64,000 bases of DNA, taken from assembly GCF_009856525.1 (NCBI RefSeq), contig NZ_CP047224.1, forward strand, positions 1-64,000, in the 5' to 3' direction. The position numbers and the translations under genes were made by a program. The stretch comes from Neorickettsia findlayensis. Its GTDB lineage: Bacteria; Pseudomonadota; Alphaproteobacteria; Rickettsiales; Anaplasmataceae. Positions within the stretch are counted from its first letter, which is position 1, and every line of letters starts with the position of its first letter. The notes under the pieces are model-generated. The model did no database searches, was not told where the DNA came from, and worked only from the letters and a program-made list of their open reading frames with translations. Below, in pieces: positions 8,969-18,539 of the stretch.

Positions 8969-9538
8969 ATGAACATACTTTGTTTTTTGCTTGTACTAGT
9001 TGCAATCTTTTCATCATTTAGGGCTGTTTCATGTAGGAATGTTGTGCACGCAGTTTTGTACTTAGTCCTTGCTTTTTTTACTTCCTCGGTGCTTCTGTTA
9101 GTATCTGGCTTGGAGGTTCTCTCGCTGATGCTGCTTGTTGTATACGTTGGTGCAATAGCGATCTTATTCCTATTTGTTGTCATGATGCTTAATTCAGATG
9201 ATTTCAAGAAGGGTTTAGAGATGTCCGTGCCGAGGTACCTGGGTCTGTTTGTTATAGCCTTACTTCCATTTTTTTTCCTTCTAGCCTCACATGACGAGAT
9301 ACAACAGGAACGTACTTACATAAGCATAAAGGATATAGGAGCCGTGCTCTATACGGATTATGTATATCTTTTTCATCTTTCGGGAGTAGTGCTTTTATTT
9401 GCGATGGTGGCGGCAATCAGTATTGCTTTGCCGGGTAAAAGCGGCACTAAATTCCAGGTAGTGAAAGAACAAATTTCGAGGTCTTCTGTTGTGAGATTGT
9501 TAAATGTACCTTCAGGAAAGGGTGTAGATTACGACTGA
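8969..9538 (+). CDS. nuoJ: NADH-quinone oxidoreductase subunit J
   Basis: This 189-residue membrane subunit is part of the proton-pumping arm of complex I. It shows five likely helices. The diagnostic region at about residues 45-72, around VLSLMLLVVYVGAIAILFLF, includes the VYVGAIAILFLFVVMM segment conserved in NuoJ/ND6. The ATG at 8969 has no strong ribosome-binding site. nuoK and nuoL follow, separated by 211- and 278-base gaps that are unusually long for this operon. Confidence 0.93.
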   Translation: MNILCFLLVLVAIFSSFRAVSCRNVVHAVLYLVLAFFTSSVLLLVSGLEVLSLMLLVVYVGAIAILFLFVVMMLNSDDFKKGLEMSVPRYLGLFVIALLPFFFLLASHDEIQQERTYISIKDIGAVLYTDYVYLFHLSGVVLLFAMVAAISIALPGKSGTKFQVVKEQISRSSVVRLLNVPSGKGVDYD

Positions 9539-9749
9539 TCCACTACTAAGTCTCCATAGATGGAACTTGATCAATTTTTTTGTTTTACATTACTTGACCA
9601 CGGTTCATCCTATTAAGTCTTCCAATGTGGAAACACGTGTCCATTCGTATGTCTTGTATTGGAGAAAATTTCCCTGGTTTCGCCTTACTTAGGTGTCAAA
9701 TCATGTGGGATTTTGTTAGACTTGTCGTGTTTCCATTACGTAGAGTCTC
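9539..9749. other. Gap between nuoJ and nuoK
   Basis: There are 211 bases with no open frame that I can support. A short inverted repeat, TTCCA-atg-TGGAA, occurs near 9620. No promoter is obvious. In most bacteria nuoJ and nuoK touch or overlap, so this may be decayed or untranslated spacer. Confidence 0.4.
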
Positions 9750-10049
9750 ATGAGTCCTAGTTTTGCGCTCTTTTTTGTTTCTAGCTGTTTCTTTTCTATT
9801 GGACTTTTTGGTGTGCTAATCTCAAGCAGGAATATAGTTACTATGCTTTTAGCAGTAGAAATTATGTTACTTGGTGCAATACTTAGCTTCTGTAGTGCTT
9901 CTTTCAACGCTATAGGAGGACAAGTTTTTTCCATCCTGGTGATTACAGTTGCTGCTGCTGAAGCTGCGGTGGCACTTGCGGTAGTTGTTTTGTATTTTAA
10001 AAAAGCCGGAAATGTGGATGTAAAAAAGCTCGACAAACTGGGAAATTGA
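9750..10049 (+). CDS. nuoK: NADH-quinone oxidoreductase subunit K
   Basis: This 99-residue, three-helix subunit (ND4L) belongs to the membrane arm of complex I. The family pattern LAVEIMLLGAILSFCS, with the conserved membrane glutamate (Glu at about residue 34), is present. A second conserved acidic position follows in the VAAAEAAVALAVVVLYF helix (Glu at about residue 70). The length is exactly typical. It lies between nuoJ and nuoL in the standard order. Confidence 0.95.
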   Translation: MSPSFALFFVSSCFFSIGLFGVLISSRNIVTMLLAVEIMLLGAILSFCSASFNAIGGQVFSILVITVAAAEAAVALAVVVLYFKKAGNVDVKKLDKLGN

Positions 10050-10327
10050 GTTCATCGTTTTTCTTTGTTGTGTTGGCAAGTTTTGTTGTTTTGAACTCTA
10101 GGAAGTCCTATAGTGTAAGAATGGAGAAACGTGGTAGCTCAGAGTATTGATGTAGTTATTTCAGTAGCGCGTGTCCTACTCTTGTGGTTAGTTCTTTGAA
10201 CTCCCTTTTTGAGTTTACTTTGGAGATTCGTTATCTATAATAGTTGGTTGTCCGCCCTGAGGGGTGGTACATATTCTTACTCTCTTTGGGTAAGTCTCTG
10301 TGCACTTGTCTGTGTTCTCTAAATTAA
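10050..10327. other. Gap between nuoK and nuoL with a small hairpin
   Basis: There are 278 bases without a supported gene. CCGCCC (10252-10257) can pair with GGGTGG (10262-10267) across a TGAG loop, with one G-U pair. No tail of T residues follows, so it is not a classic terminator. It may be an mRNA processing or stability element, which is a guess. Confidence 0.35.
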
Positions 10328-12295
10328 GTGTCGAACATTTTGCGTATGTTGGGTTATTCGATAGTTTTCCTGCCACTTTTGTCATGTTTGTTATGTTGTT
10401 TTCTTATCAAGTGTAGGGAATCAATCTGTTTACAGCTATCGAGCTCGTTCTTGATTGGTCTTGCTGCAGTTTTTTCTTGGAGTCTATTTTTCACGCTTAA
10501 AGATGGTGAGGCTTTTTTACTTCCCATTTTTGAGTGGATTTCCGTTATGTCATTGCAAACCCTTTTTAGGGTGAACATAGACAAATTAACGGTGCTGATG
10601 TTCGTAGTTGTTAATACCGTTTCGTTTGTTGTGCACTGTTACTCAATCGGATACATGAAGAAAGATCCTTGTAAGTCCAGGTTTTTCGCGTACCTTTCCC
10701 TCTTTACCTTTGCCATGCTTGCTCTTGTTTCCGCAGGTGATTTGTTGCAGCTTTTTTTGGGATGGGAAGGCGTTGGAGTTTGTTCCTATCTCCTTATAGG
10801 GTTTTGGTTCAGGAAGGAGTCTGCCAATGCTGCTTCTATGAAGGCTTTTCTTGTAAACAGAGTTGGAGATTTTTGCTTCTTAATAGGAATTTTCTCAGTA
10901 TACAAAATTTTTGGGACACTAGAGTTAAAGAAAATTATTTCGGATGTTGGTTTGCACTCAGGTGAAACAATTTTGGGTTTTGATTCTCTCACTTTTATCA
11001 GTTTAATGCTCTTTATTGGTTGCATGAGTAAGTCCGCTCAGCTTGGCTTACATACCTGGCTTCCTGACGCAATGGAGGGCCCTACACCAGTATCGGCACT
11101 TATCCATGCAGCCACAATGGTTACTGCTGGTGTATTTCTTCTGGCGAGGTTGTCTCCTTTATTTGAGTGCGCTGAACTGGTCAGGTATATAATTATGTGG
11201 GTTGGTGTATCTACAGCTGCTTTTGGGGCTGTGGTTGCGCTCTGTCAGGATGATATAAAGAGAATTATAGCATACTCAACTTGTAGTCAGCTTGGGTATA
11301 TGTTTGCTGCATGTGGTGCATCGGCATATGGCTTAGCTATCTTTCATTTATCCACACATGCTTTTTTTAAAGCACTGCTCTTTTTGTGTGCCGGTAACGT
11401 GATTCATTCCACTGGTGGGGAACAAGACATTCATAAAATGGGTGCATTGAAAAATAAGATTTTTTCCACTTATTGCATGATGTTTATAGGAAGTCTTGCC
11501 TTGTGTGGAATTTTTCCATTTGCTGGGTTCTATTCAAAGGATTTAATAATTTCCTCCCTCTCACATGCGGAGGTTCCGTTTATTTTGTCAATACTCACAG
11601 CTTTTTGTACTTCTGTTTACTCGTGTAGACTACTTATGTTGGTATTCTTCGGTGAGCAGAAATTCAGTCTTAAGAAGTTTCATGTCCCTTCTGTAAGCAT
11701 GGTTTTGCCCCTTGTGCCGCTGGTCCTCCTTTCGCTCATTTCTGGTTATTTTGGGGTGAAGCTTTTGGTAAACTCATCATTTTGGATGCAAACTGGTTTA
11801 ATTTTTCAGCAAGTTGTAGAAGTGCATGGGTTGATGCATTTCCTTCCTCTGCTTTTTGCTTTGGCTGGTTTCTTTTTTGTTTTTGTTCTTGGTGGTGGAA
11901 GAATTTCTTTCTCCAGAATATTCGTTTGTTTATCACTCTTTACACTCTTGTCATTTCTTTTGCACTTTTATTTAGGTGTGGTAACGTGCATTTTCTTAAT
12001 CGGGTTTGTATTAGTTAATCGCAACAGTGTTGTTCTGAACTTTTTCAAAAGGATCCTGAGTTGTGGGTTTTACTTTGACGAAGTGTATAAAATGTTGTTT
12101 GTTGGTCCATTAACGCGGTGTAGTAGGTTCTTCTGGAAAGTGATTGACGTTGAGTGTATTGACCTCGTGCCGACATTGCTTGCTAAGATTTCGCAGAAAC
12201 TTTCGTCTGGCGTTCTGACGTTGCAAGCTGGGTTTCTATACCATACCGTGCTCTTTTTTCTCTTGGGTATATTGTTTTTATTTTTGGTCGCGTGA
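10328..12295 (+). CDS. nuoL: NADH-quinone oxidoreductase subunit L
   Basis: NuoL is the distal antiporter-like subunit of complex I. The 655-residue protein has the N-terminal ND5 domain (RVNIDKLTVLMFVVVNTVSF) and the proton_antipo_M core. That core includes FLGWEGVGVCSYLLIGFWF (around residues 140-160), the THTWLPDAMEGPTPVSALIHAAT-type segment at about 240-262 and the conserved HAFFKALLFL. The start is GTG at 10328, chosen because it gives the normal N-terminus. Length is typical, and a long horizontal-helix-like C-terminal region is present. nuoM and nuoN are not adjacent in this window. Confidence 0.95.
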   Translation: MSNILRMLGYSIVFLPLLSCLLCCFLIKCRESICLQLSSSFLIGLAAVFSWSLFFTLKDGEAFLLPIFEWISVMSLQTLFRVNIDKLTVLMFVVVNTVSFVVHCYSIGYMKKDPCKSRFFAYLSLFTFAMLALVSAGDLLQLFLGWEGVGVCSYLLIGFWFRKESANAASMKAFLVNRVGDFCFLIGIFSVYKIFGTLELKKIISDVGLHSGETILGFDSLTFISLMLFIGCMSKSAQLGLHTWLPDAMEGPTPVSALIHAATMVTAGVFLLARLSPLFECAELVRYIIMWVGVSTAAFGAVVALCQDDIKRIIAYSTCSQLGYMFAACGASAYGLAIFHLSTHAFFKALLFLCAGNVIHSTGGEQDIHKMGALKNKIFSTYCMMFIGSLALCGIFPFAGFYSKDLIISSLSHAEVPFILSILTAFCTSVYSCRLLMLVFFGEQKFSLKKFHVPSVSMVLPLVPLVLLSLISGYFGVKLLVNSSFWMQTGLIFQQVVEVHGLMHFLPLLFALAGFFFVFVLGGGRISFSRIFVCLSLFTLLSFLLHFYLGVVTCIFLIGFVLVNRNSVVLNFFKRILSCGFYFDEVYKMLFVGPLTRCSRFFWKVIDVECIDLVPTLLAKISQKLSSGVLTLQAGFLYHTVLFFLLGILFLFLVA

Positions 12296-12439
12296 TTGTT
12301 CCATGCTATTTAGTTTTGTGGACGAGTGGCCAGATGTGTAAACTTTGCTTTGATTTCACACATAAATTATAAGAATTTATACCAATTTAGACTACTATTT
12401 TGGGTATATTATTAAGATCTATAAAACCCGGAGATATAA

Positions 12440-13045
12440 ATGAAGCTTAGCAATTCTTGCTCGTTTAATGAGGTCAGGGCGTCCGTTTTGGATCAGAACA
12501 CAGAGCTTTTCTGTGACCTTCTAGATAAGTTGCGGACTGATAACTTATTTAGGATGGTTGACAGTAATGGTGATACGATTCTCCATATTGCTTGCAATGC
12601 AGGTAATGTCAAAGCAGTAATCACTGCTTTGGAGAGCGGTGCAGATCTGAACGCGAGAAATGGAAGTGCTGGAGATACCCCTCTGCATGTTGCAATGAGA
12701 AGAGGAAATGTCGTCATAATAATGCACTTGCTTAACAATGGAGCCTCAGTTGTGGAGAAAAATTTCTTGGGTAACACCGCTATACACGAGGCGGTAATTT
12801 CAAAGGTAGAAAAGAAAATACTGAAAAAGGTCGTGGAAAGTTTTCTATCGAGCAATGCATTAAGTAAGCATCTTTGTCTACTGAATAAAGCTGGTAAAAC
12901 GCCAATAGATATTGCAACTGAAGCGGCCGACATTGAGATTATTAACATGCTTATGCCTCTTAAAACTGCACTTGTGCAAAAAGATTGTTTTTCAGGTTCA
13001 TATAAATCTCAAATCTGTTCCAATGATGTTCATCGTGGTAACTGA
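12440..13045 (+). CDS. Small ankyrin-repeat protein
   Basis: This 201-residue soluble protein has about three to four ankyrin repeats between residues 45 and 180. The clearest are DGDTILHIACNAGNVKAVITAL-like at about 47-68, GDTPLHVAMRRGNVVIIMHLL at about 80-100 and GNTAIHEAV at about 112-120. A final TPIDIATEAADIEIINML unit follows. A good ribosome-binding site GGAGAT stands 5 bases before the ATG, and the upstream sequence is AT-rich. Ankyrin proteins are common effectors or scaffolds in Anaplasmataceae. Its target is unknown. It has no signal peptide or membrane segment. Confidence 0.88.
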   Translation: MKLSNSCSFNEVRASVLDQNTELFCDLLDKLRTDNLFRMVDSNGDTILHIACNAGNVKAVITALESGADLNARNGSAGDTPLHVAMRRGNVVIIMHLLNNGASVVEKNFLGNTAIHEAVISKVEKKILKKVVESFLSSNALSKHLCLLNKAGKTPIDIATEAADIEIINMLMPLKTALVQKDCFSGSYKSQICSNDVHRGN

Positions 13046-13071
13046 AAAAAGAGTTTCTTAGGAGATATCAT

Positions 13072-14280
13072 CTATCCACAGTAGAGTTTTTTTAACTCTT
13101 CGAGATCTAAGTTCTTCTCTATTGCGTGTCTTATTTTCTCCATGAGTTTATTCATAAAATATATATTGTGGTAGGTGATTATATTGAATGCGATGTTTTC
13201 TTTGGCAGAGAGTAAATAGTTTAGGTATCCGCGAGAATAAGTTTTACAGATTTTACAATCGCAGGATTCATCGATTGGTAAGTCGGAGTTTTTGAAGATG
13301 TTGTTTCTGAGATTTATGTATTCCTTACCATTGTTTTCTGGATAAGAGGAGTATTTTATTAGAGCTCCTCCATGCCGGGCTATTCTAGTTGGGTGGACGC
13401 AATCAAAAGTGTCCACTCCCATATCGACACCCATGAAAATATCAGAGATGCCACCCACTCCAAGGAGGTGAACCGGTCTTTCTCTATTTAGGTTTGTTAT
13501 AGACATCTCAACGACCTCTTTCATTTCTTCTTTAGTCCTTCCGAGGGAACCACCTATTGCATTTCCAAAGAGTTCCCTACTGTTGTTGAACTCGACGCTT
13601 TCCTTTCTTAGATCTTCAAAAGTTCCTCCATGTATAATTCCGTAGACCCCTTGCCATGCCTTACGATTTTTTTCTGCGTACGAAAGACTCCTATCTGCCC
13701 ACCTTTCATTTCTTTTTAGAGCTTCCTTATTGTATTCTTTCTCCAACGAGAATTTAGTGCATTCATCTAACACAACAATGAGGTCTGCTCCGAGTTTTAT
13801 TTGAACATCCATCGATTTTTCAGGGGACAGGAAAAACTTTGTTCCATCATAGTAAGATTTGCAGGTTATTCCTTCCTCCGATATTGCGATAATGCCGGAA
13901 CTGTTAGATGTCCTAGAGTATTTTCTTTTTAGTTCTTGTACATTTGTCTTATCTTTTGTGTTTAGGCTGAAGGCCTGAAAACCTCCAGAATCGGTTAACA
14001 TTGGTCCATTCCACCCTGTGAACTTCTGTATTCCACCGGCTTTCTCTATATGTTCTCCTCCGGGTTTAAGCATCAAGTGGTAGGTATTTGACAGTATTAT
14101 TTGAGATCCGGCTTCTTTGACTTGGTGTATTTCCAAGCCCTTTATTGCTGCTCGGGTTGCACAAAATATAAAGGCTGGTGTATGTATCACTCCGTGTTTA
14201 GTTATTATCCTACCAGTCCTCGGGCGTTTTTTTCCATGTTCCAGGTAATTGAATCGAGGGAAAATTTCCGATTCGTGCAT
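13072..14280 (-). CDS. tgt: tRNA-guanine transglycosylase
   Basis: Tgt swaps guanine-34 of His, Asp, Asn and Tyr tRNAs for a 7-deazaguanine base in the queuosine pathway. LTDSGGFQAFSL holds the general-acid aspartate. DTFDCVHPTRIARHGG holds the nucleophile aspartate. The zinc site is CDCKIC followed by His in the TYHN stretch. At 402 residues it is 20-30 longer than usual, with an insertion just after the DSGGFQAFSL motif (about residues 104-135). The YhhQ-type transporter at 23796-24617 suggests that queuosine precursors are imported. The start is ATG at 14280. Confidence 0.94.
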   Translation of the reverse strand: MHESEIFPRFNYLEHGKKRPRTGRIITKHGVIHTPAFIFCATRAAIKGLEIHQVKEAGSQIILSNTYHLMLKPGGEHIEKAGGIQKFTGWNGPMLTDSGGFQAFSLNTKDKTNVQELKRKYSRTSNSSGIIAISEEGITCKSYYDGTKFFLSPEKSMDVQIKLGADLIVVLDECTKFSLEKEYNKEALKRNERWADRSLSYAEKNRKAWQGVYGIIHGGTFEDLRKESVEFNNSRELFGNAIGGSLGRTKEEMKEVVEMSITNLNRERPVHLLGVGGISDIFMGVDMGVDTFDCVHPTRIARHGGALIKYSSYPENNGKEYINLRNNIFKNSDLPIDESCDCKICKTYSRGYLNYLLSAKENIAFNIITYHNIYFMNKLMEKIRHAIEKNLDLEELKKLYCG

Positions 14281-14775
14281 TTTGTCTTGAGTGCTAACAA
14301 TCGTAGAGTTTTATTATAGCTTCACGAGCGTCTTCCACCAATTAAACATCCAGGATTTTTTTGAGTGCAAGTGGTAGGTAGTAGGAAAGTTTTAAGTATC
14401 AGCAGCCGCAGTATTTTGTTGCGGCTTCACAGATCCATTCTTTCAAAAGCGGAAAGATTAAGTGTTCTATGCTTTTTGCATACAAACGCTATTAGGTACC
14501 GGGAAGATTTGACTATTGTAGCGAGTTTTAGGAAGCTGGTTCCATAGAGTTTTTATTTGTCTATACCGGTTTACAGGAAAGCTTATGGATTGCTATGGGT
14601 CGAGGCTTCATGAATGATTCTCTTCCAATAAAAGAACCTCCCAATACGGTACCGCTTGCAATAGAGCCGATACTCGCAAGAGACAGACGCAGCACACGTA
14701 ATAGCAAAAGCAAAAACGCTGCTACGCTGTACACTTGGTTTTTATGAAGTAGGGAAAACGAACCGCATCCCCTGA
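14281..14775. other. Intergenic stretch between tgt and dnaK
   Basis: This 495-base stretch holds a perfect hairpin AGCCGCA / TGCGGCT (14404-14410 with 14420-14426, 9-base loop). It also holds a small hydrophobic reading frame on the minus strand (listed separately). A 60-codon plus-strand frame starting at 14365 has no ribosome-binding site and no recognisable features, so I do not call it. Confidence 0.5.
14561..14734 (-). CDS. Possible 57-residue hydrophobic protein downstream of dnaK
   Basis: An open frame starts with GTG at 14734 and ends with TAG at 14561, in the same direction as dnaK and 41 bases past its stop. The N-terminus is strongly hydrophobic (AAFLLLLLRV, then LASIGSIASG), like a signal peptide or single helix. 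A short basic tail follows. It has no clear ribosome-binding site and no recognised family, so it may be chance. I list it because it is too short for ordinary ORF cut-offs and shows a membrane-protein-like composition. Confidence 0.25.
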   Translation of the reverse strand: MYSVAAFLLLLLRVLRLSLASIGSIASGTVLGGSFIGRESFMKPRPIAIHKLSCKPV

Positions 14776-16686
14776 CTACTTACTGTCCTCGTCTTTTACC
14801 TCTTCATATTCAGGATCTACTACCTTTTCTCCTTCTTCTGTGTTGTCATTCTTAGGCGAGGAGTCATTGGATGTACTTTGTGATTCCTTATACATTGCCT
14901 CACCTAGTTTCATAGAAACCCTAGAAAGAGCATCGGTTTTTTCCTTAATCAGAGAAGTATCATCTTTTGCTAGGACACCCTTCAGATCATTAATTGCATC
15001 ATCTATGCTTTGTTTCTCCGACGAACTAATCTTGCTACCATATTCAGAAAGTGACTTCTCTGTAGAGTGGATCAAGCTTTCCGCATTATTTTTCGCTTCA
15101 ACTAGTTCTCTTCTTTTTTTGTCTTCATCGGCCTTTGAAGCAGCTTCATCTACCATTTTCTTGATTTCTTCTTCTGTCAAACCACCGGAGGCCTGGATTT
15201 TCACTGTTTGCTCTTTTCCAGTACCTTTATCCTTTGCCGATACATGCACTATTCCATTTGCATCGATGTCGAATGTTACTTCGATCTGTGGCATTCCGCG
15301 CGGTGCAGGGGGAATACCCTCCAAGCTAAATTGTCCTAAAAGCTTGTTATCACCAGCCATCTGCCTCTCTCCCTGGAAAACTCTAATTGTCACAGCAGAC
15401 TGATTGTCCTCTGCTGTGGAAAATGTTTGTGACTTCTTAGTTGGGATTGTGGTGTTTCGGTCTATGAGCTTTGTGAAAACACCACCTAATGTTTCTATGC
15501 CAAGGGAAAGTGGTGTAACATCCAACAATACTATATCTTGTGCATCGCTTCCGCCAGCTAGTATATTTGCTTGTATCGCGGCACCGATAGCGACGACTTC
15601 ATCCGGGTTTACGCCTTTATGCGGCTCCTTGCCAAAAAATTCAGTTACTTTTTTGACTACAGCCGGCATTCTTGTCATCCCACCTACAAGAACGACTTCA
15701 TTGATCTCCTCTCTTTTGAGTCCCGAATCCTTCAAGGCCTTTTTGCATGGTTCTATTGTTCTATCAATAAGATCAGAAACAAGCGATTCGAGTTTCGCTC
15801 TTGTAAACTTGACATTTAGGTGTTTAGGGCCTGTAGCATCAGCAGTAATGTACGGAAGATTAATGTCTGTTTCCTGGGTACTAGACAGCTCTTTTTTCGC
15901 TTTTTCTGCTGCTTCCTTGAGTCTTTGAAGAGCTAGTGGATCGTTCTTAAGATCCATGCCATTTTCTTTCTTAAATTCTTCAACCAAGAAGTTGAGTATT
16001 ATCCTGTCGAAATCCTCACCTCCTAGGTGGGTATCACCATTTGTTGCTTTTACCTCAAAGACTCCATCGCCAAGCTCTAAAATTGAAACATCAAAAGTTC
16101 CACCGCCCAGGTCAAAGACAGCAATATTCTTTGTTGTTGCAGTCTTATCCAGACCGTAAGCCAGTGCTGCAGCTGTAGGTTCATTTATGATCCTGAGAAC
16201 GTCAAGTCCAGCTATTCTTCCTGCATCTTTTGTTGCCTGACGTTGTGCATCGTCAAAATAGGCTGGCACTGTAATTACAGCTTTTGTGACTTTTTTGCCG
16301 ATATGGGTTTCAGCTGCTTCTTTTAGTTTGATCAGTATATTTGCACCTATCTGACTCGGAGAATAAGATTTGCCTCCTGCTTCAATCCACGCATCACCAT
16401 TTTTTGCTTCTACAATCTTGTACGGATAGTCCTTCTGTATTCCCTTGATAAGGTTGTCCTTAAAACGTCTTCCTATAAGTCGCTTAGAGGCAAAAATTGT
16501 GTTCTTAGCATTTGTAACGGCTTGTCTCTGTGCCGGAGCGCCAACGAGAGTCTGGCCATCCGATGTAAATGCAACTACTGAAGGTGTAGTTCTTACTCCT
16601 TCTGCATTCTCTATAACTTTATCCTTGATAGCTACACATGAATTTGTAGTTCCTAAATCTATTCCTATTGCTATTTCGCCTGCCAT
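14776..16686 (-). CDS. dnaK: Molecular chaperone DnaK (Hsp70)
   Basis: DnaK is the ATP-driven chaperone that works with DnaJ and GrpE. The 636 residues are full length. The actin-like ATPase domain begins [14 protein letters not shown] and contains [13 protein letters not shown], the phosphate-2 loop [15 protein letters not shown], and [10 protein letters not shown]. The interdomain linker [14 protein letters not shown] precedes the beta substrate domain and the helical lid. The tail ends acidic and charged, lacking the exact EEV-like end. dnaJ is not adjacent. The upstream minus-strand DNA has a possible heat-shock-like promoter (TTGTAA, about 13 bases, then TAATTA), which is weak evidence. 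Confidence 0.97.
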   Translation of the reverse strand: MAGEIAIGIDLGTTNSCVAIKDKVIENAEGVRTTPSVVAFTSDGQTLVGAPAQRQAVTNAKNTIFASKRLIGRRFKDNLIKGIQKDYPYKIVEAKNGDAWIEAGGKSYSPSQIGANILIKLKEAAETHIGKKVTKAVITVPAYFDDAQRQATKDAGRIAGLDVLRIINEPTAAALAYGLDKTATTKNIAVFDLGGGTFDVSILELGDGVFEVKATNGDTHLGGEDFDRIILNFLVEEFKKENGMDLKNDPLALQRLKEAAEKAKKELSSTQETDINLPYITADATGPKHLNVKFTRAKLESLVSDLIDRTIEPCKKALKDSGLKREEINEVVLVGGMTRMPAVVKKVTEFFGKEPHKGVNPDEVVAIGAAIQANILAGGSDAQDIVLLDVTPLSLGIETLGGVFTKLIDRNTTIPTKKSQTFSTAEDNQSAVTIRVFQGERQMAGDNKLLGQFSLEGIPPAPRGMPQIEVTFDIDANGIVHVSAKDKGTGKEQTVKIQASGGLTEEEIKKMVDEAASKADEDKKRRELVEAKNNAESLIHSTEKSLSEYGSKISSSEKQSIDDAINDLKGVLAKDDTSLIKEKTDALSRVSMKLGEAMYKESQSTSNDSSPKNDNTEEGEKVVDPEYEEVKDEDSK

Positions 16687-16906
16687 AAAAGTGTCTTATT
16701 ATTTTTTCCCACAAAACTATATGTAATTATGAAGTCCCTGAATTACAAGATAAGGCATCACCAATGTTTTAAGGTTCTGTTTGTTGAGGCCTCAGATAGG
16801 CTTTCTCAATGACTGCGGTACTTATGGTATGTTTCCCCGTTTGGGACCGTTTTTCATTTTCTATTTGTGTATTAAGTATTTCTAGCAGGTAGTTTGTTAG
16901 GTCTTT

Positions 16907-17638
16907 ATGCGCTACAAAGCGACCGTTGAATATGTTGGTACTGGTTTCTCTGGTTGGCAGAAACAAATGTTTGTTCCATCTGTGCAGGAAGAGTTAGAAT
17001 CAGTCCTTAGTTTTTTATTAAAGGAGAAAATAGCAGTTAGTGTTGCTGGCAGAACAGATGCAGGGGTACATGCTCTTGGGCAGGTCTTTCATTTTGATGT
17101 ACGTGAATCCACTTTGCAGCCTTTCCAGATAGTAAATGCAGTAAATTGCCATTTGAAAGAGAAGTTAATAGTTCTGCTGAACATGGAAGTTGTTGATGAA
17201 ACTTTTGATGCCAGATTTTCTGCTATTAGGAGACACTATCAATACAGGATCATAAATAGAAAGACACCCCTGGCAGTATTTAGGAACCGTTATTGGCATG
17301 TACCTTGGGAATTGGATCTGGATTTTATGAGGGAACAAGCTCAATGTCTTGTTGGGAAACACGATTTTCAAAGTTTTCGTTCATCTAAATGTGGTGCTTC
17401 TAACGCTATTAGGACTCTAGATAGATTGGAGGTGGAGAAAAATGGAGAAGAAATCATTTTTTATGCTTCTGCCAAGTCATTTTTGCATCATCAAGTGCGG
17501 ATAATGGTTGGTACTTTGGTTGCCATTGCATCTGGAAAACTCGTGAGTGTTACAGAGATTCTCTCTGGGAGAAATCGTTGTTATGCTGGTCCGACTGCTC
17601 CTCCGTGTGGTTTATATCTCTTGAAAGTAGATTATTGA
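16907..17638 (+). CDS. truA: tRNA pseudouridine synthase A
   Basis: TruA makes pseudouridine at positions 38-40 of the anticodon arm. The 243-residue protein has the catalytic motif AGRTDAGVHALGQVFHFD at about residues 47-64 with the nucleophile aspartate, and the N-terminal YVGTGFSGWQ segment. The C-terminal FLHHQVRIMVGTLVAIASGK motif is also present. Start and length are typical, with TTAGG shortly before the ATG. A weak hairpin follows the stop. Confidence 0.95.
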   Translation: MRYKATVEYVGTGFSGWQKQMFVPSVQEELESVLSFLLKEKIAVSVAGRTDAGVHALGQVFHFDVRESTLQPFQIVNAVNCHLKEKLIVLLNMEVVDETFDARFSAIRRHYQYRIINRKTPLAVFRNRYWHVPWELDLDFMREQAQCLVGKHDFQSFRSSKCGASNAIRTLDRLEVEKNGEEIIFYASAKSFLHHQVRIMVGTLVAIASGKLVSVTEILSGRNRCYAGPTAPPCGLYLLKVDY

Positions 17639-18539
17639 AGCAAAAGCAATCTATGCCTATATAAGTATAAATAGATTTTCTTAATCTACTATGTTATAAT
17701 CTTGAAAGATCTGTTTTCGATGCACTATCTGCCTTGGTGTACTTGTGAAGAAAAAGTAAATGCTAGTGACTGAATAAGAATAGTTGCTTCTGCACATGCT
17801 TAATTTAGCTTTTCCTGGCACCTGCTGTTGAGCGCGTTTTGGCGGTTGATTTCTCAGTGAGAAGCTCTTGATAGCGATAGGCCGTGTGTTTGTGAGTACA
17901 GATGTTGTGGTTACAGGTGCGGTGTTTCCTTGCAAAGTTGATTTGGAACTGGGTTTTAACATCCCTGGTGTTGATAGAGGTGTGCCTCATGGAACTGCCG
18001 GAAGAATTGTCCTCGTGAGTGGGTATATGCAAAGTGTCTGTTTCTGTTTTTCATGATAGGTGTGATTTCTTTTGAGATTATTCCGAAGGTTGAATATACC
18101 GATTATTACAGTCTGTGCTCCACTCACGGGAACTTATATTAAATATTTATCGTTTACGAATAAAGATAAAGGTTTTAGTAATTGGTCCAAGAGTAGAGTT
18201 GATCATGTGAAGGTGATCGGATTGATGTTTGAGGCCGCTAGCTGAAATGACCAAGGATGGTGCGATTCCAGGGCGTTGTTACAGCTCCTTTACTCGATTG
18301 TGATAATTGTGTTGAGGGGTAGTATTCTCTCGTTTATATAAGGCTATTTTCCTTTTTTGGTGGTGTTAGTAATGCTATTTTGGTGAATTATTGCTGGTAG
18401 GCTAGTAGATAAAGAGTGCTTTGGATACATAACACTCCCACATACATGGAAGTGTGGTTACACGTAAGTGCTAGTTGGTTTCTGTTGTGCTGGTATCATC
18501 AGGAACCAAGTGAAAAAATACTTTTTCAGGAGTGAAATG
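17639..18539. other. Long gene-poor stretch after truA
   Basis: About 900 bases hold no gene that I can support. AATCTAT (17648-17654) pairs with ATAGATT (17671-17677) and is followed by TTCTT, a weak terminator-like element for truA. A 62-codon frame from TTG at 17868 has no ribosome-binding site or family signature. No tRNA, tmRNA or 6S RNA pattern is visible. Stretches of this length can be decayed coding sequence in reduced genomes, which cannot be decided by eye. Confidence 0.5.

Noticed and set aside
14365-14547. 60-codon frame between tgt and dnaK
   Set aside because: It spans a hairpin, lacks a start signal and has no conserved pattern.
17868-18056. 62-codon frame with a TTG start after truA
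   Set aside because: No upstream site and no recognisable domain; a faint resemblance to the ComM N-terminus is too weak to use.
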